NCBI RefSeq assembly: GCF_007680605.1
Contig: NZ_VEIO01000009.1
Span: 1 to 64,000, forward strand
DNA: 64,000 bases
DNA from: Paenibacillus xylanexedens
GTDB lineage: Bacteria; Bacillota; Bacilli; Paenibacillales; Paenibacillaceae
Direction of reading: 5' to 3'
Part shown: one piece after another, positions 62,901 through 64,000 of the stretch
How positions within the stretch are numbered: position 1 is the first letter of the stretch
Layout: each line of letters begins with the position of its first letter
Program-made: the position numbers and the translations under genes
Notes under the pieces: model-generated
Told to the model about the DNA's origin: nothing
Databases searched by the model: none
The model's input: only the letters and a program-made list of their open reading frames with translations

Positions 62901-64000
62901 GTACTTCCAGGGTTGTACCATCCGGCTTCACCTTTTCTCCACCGCGGTAGATCAGCTTGATATCTCCGGCAAATCCATTACCTAGGGGCTGGGTTGTCAC
63001 GGAGCGGGTCACCGGAACCTTGTAACGATCTCCGTTCTTCATGTTTACCAGATACATATCAAAATTAGCTGCGGTTGATGTCGCTGCGTTACCGACATTG
63101 TATGCCGCAATGTTGGACACATTCAGCGTGATATATTTCTCATCTTTGCTGAACGTTTCCTCCGGTGACAAAGCGTACACCAGCGTTTTGCGAAGTTCGC
63201 CAACGGGCGGCAGGAAAATAAAACCGGCTCTCGACGATTCATAGATCGCACGAATCTCCGATTCAGGGAGCTGCTTGCTCTCACTGATCGTTGTCTCCAG
63301 CTTTTTCTCCGTTTCCGGACTGCTCACAGTTACCATGTATTGACGTGTGGAGGGCCAGGCTTTGCCTGTACCCTTGACCCGCCACTTGGCTGCAACCACT
63401 TCGCCCGGTTTATATGGAATAAATTCCACACCTTGCGCAGCTTGCTCCGGCGGAACGTCTTTGCGGAACGTGAGCTTCTGGCTTCGTGTGTTCAGTTCCT
63501 TGCCATCCTCATCCACAAAGTTCAAACCGTTCTCCAGGGTCAACGTAACATCAATCTGGCTATGGTTCATGCTGAACATTTCCAGATTCTCGATCTCGGT
63601 GTTAACTTCAAACACACCTTCACGCACGTAACCTGTCTCATCCTCGTTGGTCTCCAGCTTCTGAGTTGGATCAAGGAATCGTACGTCGAAAACCTTCTCC
63701 GGCGATACAATCTCACCCAAGCCATATACAAGCTCATACGTATACTGACCGCCAGCTTGTACTGCATCCGGCTCCCAATAATAAGCTACGGCCGTATCTG
63801 CTGTGCCATATTTATTCGTATCCTGGGTATAATCCAGATTTTCGTCCGGTTCGTAATCCCATTTCGTGCCTGCGAGATTAGCCCAGTGTCCAACGACCAT
63901 CTCGTCAACAATGTTGATACCGCCCTCAAACAAGTTGTTAAAACCGTAGGCAATCACATTTGTTGCAGAGGGATTCCCCGCCTCCAGCTTGTCCCGCATA
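56977..64000 (-). CDS. Giant SLH-domain surface protein (partial, 5' end outside the window)
   Basis: At least 2340 residues are encoded. The frame is open to the window edge and no signal peptide is seen, so the N-terminus lies outside. The first 600 visible residues are mixed beta domains. A long strand-rich section follows (about 620-1010), with amphipathic patterns such as SGSVDLTLKATGFKVVGKLGFGEG and GGWDIIVGSASLFIGEN. Then come fibronectin- and Ig/Big-like domains (about 1200-1800) and a pre-SLH domain. Three SLH repeats close the protein (starting FRDMKNHWAAEAVND, DVTAKDWYNDVVQTA and DVSSLSGWAKESAAQ). It should be anchored to the cell-wall polymer. Its function is unknown. The terminator at 56876-56916 ends the gene. 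Confidence 0.88.
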   Translation of the reverse strand, partial: MRDKLEAGNPSATNVIAYGFNNLFEGGINIVDEMVVGHWANLAGTKWDYEPDENLDYTQDTNKYGTADTAVAYYWEPDAVQAGGQYTYELVYGLGEIVSPEKVFDVRFLDPTQKLETNEDETGYVREGVFEVNTEIENLEMFSMNHSQIDVTLTLENGLNFVDEDGKELNTRSQKLTFRKDVPPEQAAQGVEFIPYKPGEVVAAKWRVKGTGKAWPSTRQYMVTVSSPETEKKLETTISESKQLPESEIRAIYESSRAGFIFLPPVGELRKTLVYALSPEETFSKDEKYITLNVSNIAAYNVGNAATSTAANFDMYLVNMKNGDRYKVPVTRSVTTQPLGNGFAGDIKLIYRGGEKVKPDGTTLEVLNNSVLPLGEYAVQLDYKDKTIPELAEALSFTTSQTFAVTDNEENRVRQAGILAVYKTKLDLNAAARDKGAFADVLPWTYGNLTDAQFKTKLDQDRARFVAAKQEMVSASRKLDPALDIAGALDASGSPVYAVETFEDEKAFETFKNGLDEDAEQEVVLEVRGKIVQSGTGANAQYTVQSDTEPAILNQSVAYKGKDLTISTGKFPLADRLRANTDTPFLQALFVGGDGTLSVANSGFVFHSGEWTVDFYNGFDKSLGTESKLSDEEQAWEEGRNPEDPTLNGTLTWANGMIGDALNPYRTLLVSYVYFNKHTLFTTPSFSLNGFGLKLNDFILRQDGVSFGGAIKMFIVDGEVKNVMFNKSGFVGIESALKFQLDNSIGLFKPGSEDSIKGGIDVTHYKDPNKYGVMNSYGVNFEAKLENLFSISAELAFKRVPDGRIIPDVIAFGSDLPDPGIRINPATKISSLRGAVRELAMTIAGGTERLPLTLEAGIDMEIGQKPAVFSGSVDLTLKATGFKVVGKLGFGEGSKVIPMLTEALIQTQWASPMFIRARAQIDVGGWDIIVGSASLFIGENLEKGRIDFEGMVSSKIQVPRSVPVVGGMGFGVRAGANNDQLWAGISLLFLTLGIKYYWGGGISFMTDGSALDNEALAHLAINDPEQGPRLLQIGTGIKTLATSWENEELERYEIQYTAVEDGIDMIEDSSQNLGIGGIRTSNGGKTHVIPMTGVTGDALLEVEYFTTTRPTLTLKRTDGSTYNIVFGEATDKNATAFEQIIKAPKEGDLKGDGTTVTKKEEQQSTDVRRVYIAIPQEDAKTGSWTLTSSQSVKSKLMNIPVLPELSSTALELDPQDADQFTARWTVDNASAGDTVDLYLSSDRLQATVTPDEKVDPGIMIAKGIEIESADIDADGRASGEMAFDVKQIAYLGGADLRGLLQQGKYYLRTELKTDMAFSVLSSEEAYTLLDPLAPVAVPSVETRSIGNGMFEIAFPAIAKTAAEEADEFTYIVTASDEQGQLYDPFGEEGYSESDLEASLKDGKYHVTVGGWNALGTPKLGTDGKVLRNADGTIVMEDDGTNGTEDKEVRHSGLEPGKTYRLGVTVARKPASDDQGNMRLSTTTYSDGKRLPVPTGPVLSLNNKQVVNNQAEVVAGSNEVTVSVESNQPNVVVEASTDDGVLGTYNLSTADKVKFNFAVDGVYAVQLKARNTSTGDTSVTMLYITVDTTAPMIYLDSPSQGGRAQGGVVLVQGTTMTDARITVTDADNDKTLAQFKPDDNGDFKHEVPLDSSRLKTRLRIKTEDAAGNVNAAVVEVLNGDFKLPRRLKMVMPEGLVAGGEQAPVQTYVEYTDGTSELADNSKMTYSIVNGEANASLEQNGMLTGKRVGASLIQADYNWQGTELSTMDVVSVEAPKAGTAPPDYMDTIKASTIGTGKKGETRVAISAAGHQGNMAGSELAYRIFTSQAQVMLPTFEQDISGWNTLPADKIIKAKPGEWVVVAKRTVKEPKLVTAASAAVKVNERISADADVTTPTGNSKPPASNIPFGPLTVGGIAIDSTTAGRDLKAPLELNGVKQEGLLLVDVTPGTNGPTVIAHPVREALLEAAKQDQRIRLHVTGQMEKLRFDLDADLIKQLAAKDIAMDLESDWGSYRLDWKALDVKALEASFPRQKAENIKVSMNVGKPESIYEQQAAKLAKEGRIVPRGTPVAFDMMASDGSKTVEINKLLSMTTKELNLPQGEDERSVSTVTVLEADGSLRHVPTRFEARDGRIIAIASSMTNSVYLPVHYETSFRDMKNHWAAEAVNDLASRLVVNGVSAVSFEPARSMTRAELAALMVRALGLKPGADTSQDDVASFTDVTAKDWYNDVVQTATTYGLMTGYSGNQFGAKDVMTREQVMVMLIRAYGLAGHPAPAASSAESSLEGYTDVSSLSGWAKESAAQAVKLGLIQGKSATKLEPKTPVTRAEMAILVRRLLVELDLL

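Overview
The window looks like part of a Paenibacillus chromosome. This is inferred from gene content, not from a database match. The signs are several large S-layer-homology (SLH) surface proteins, a Gram-positive rRNA leader, YesM/YesN two-component sugar regulation beside an LplA/B/C-type ABC transporter, catabolite-repression-like sites, and strong AGGAGG ribosome binding sites with frequent TTG or GTG starts. No phage, transposon, CRISPR array or tRNA gene was seen.

Layout. Positions 1-360 are the leader and tandem promoters of an rRNA operon on the minus strand, whose 16S gene lies off the left edge. Next come a tiny Gly/Lys-rich protein, an efflux pump with its TetR regulator, an HtrA-type protease with a zinc-ribbon membrane protein, a VOC protein, a methyltransferase, a MecA/PBP3-like penicillin-binding protein and a CBS-domain protein. 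Positions 10368-16557 hold a four-gene exopolysaccharide operon: a cellulose-synthase-like glycosyltransferase with a PilZ domain, an exported BcsB-like partner, an MBOAT acyltransferase and a DHHW/AlgJ-like protein. It predicts a cyclic-di-GMP-controlled, O-acetylated polymer.

Positions 16600-32500 are a housekeeping and accessory mix: a SUKH-like protein, two tandem CAP-domain secreted paralogues, an isochorismatase-like hydrolase, a YdhG-like protein, a saccharopine-dehydrogenase-like enzyme behind a perfect 28-bp palindromic operator, a YgjP-type metallopeptidase, a GNAT, a transglutaminase-like lipoprotein, a short-chain dehydrogenase and an amino-acid permease. Positions 32631-36839 encode an SLH protein with five 107-residue tandem repeats. 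After it come an APH-type kinase, a SulP transporter with a cysteine-free ArsR regulator, and a SUFU-domain protein.

Positions 41530-56868 form a plant-polysaccharide region. A YesM/YesN pair precedes a lipoprotein binding protein, two permeases, a GH43 glycosidase and a small secreted protein. A GH105-GH112 pair beside a divergent AraC regulator suggests use of rhamnogalacturonan fragments. Two cre-like sites suggest carbon catabolite control. The right edge (56977-64000) is the C-terminal 2340 residues of a giant SLH surface protein whose start lies outside the window.
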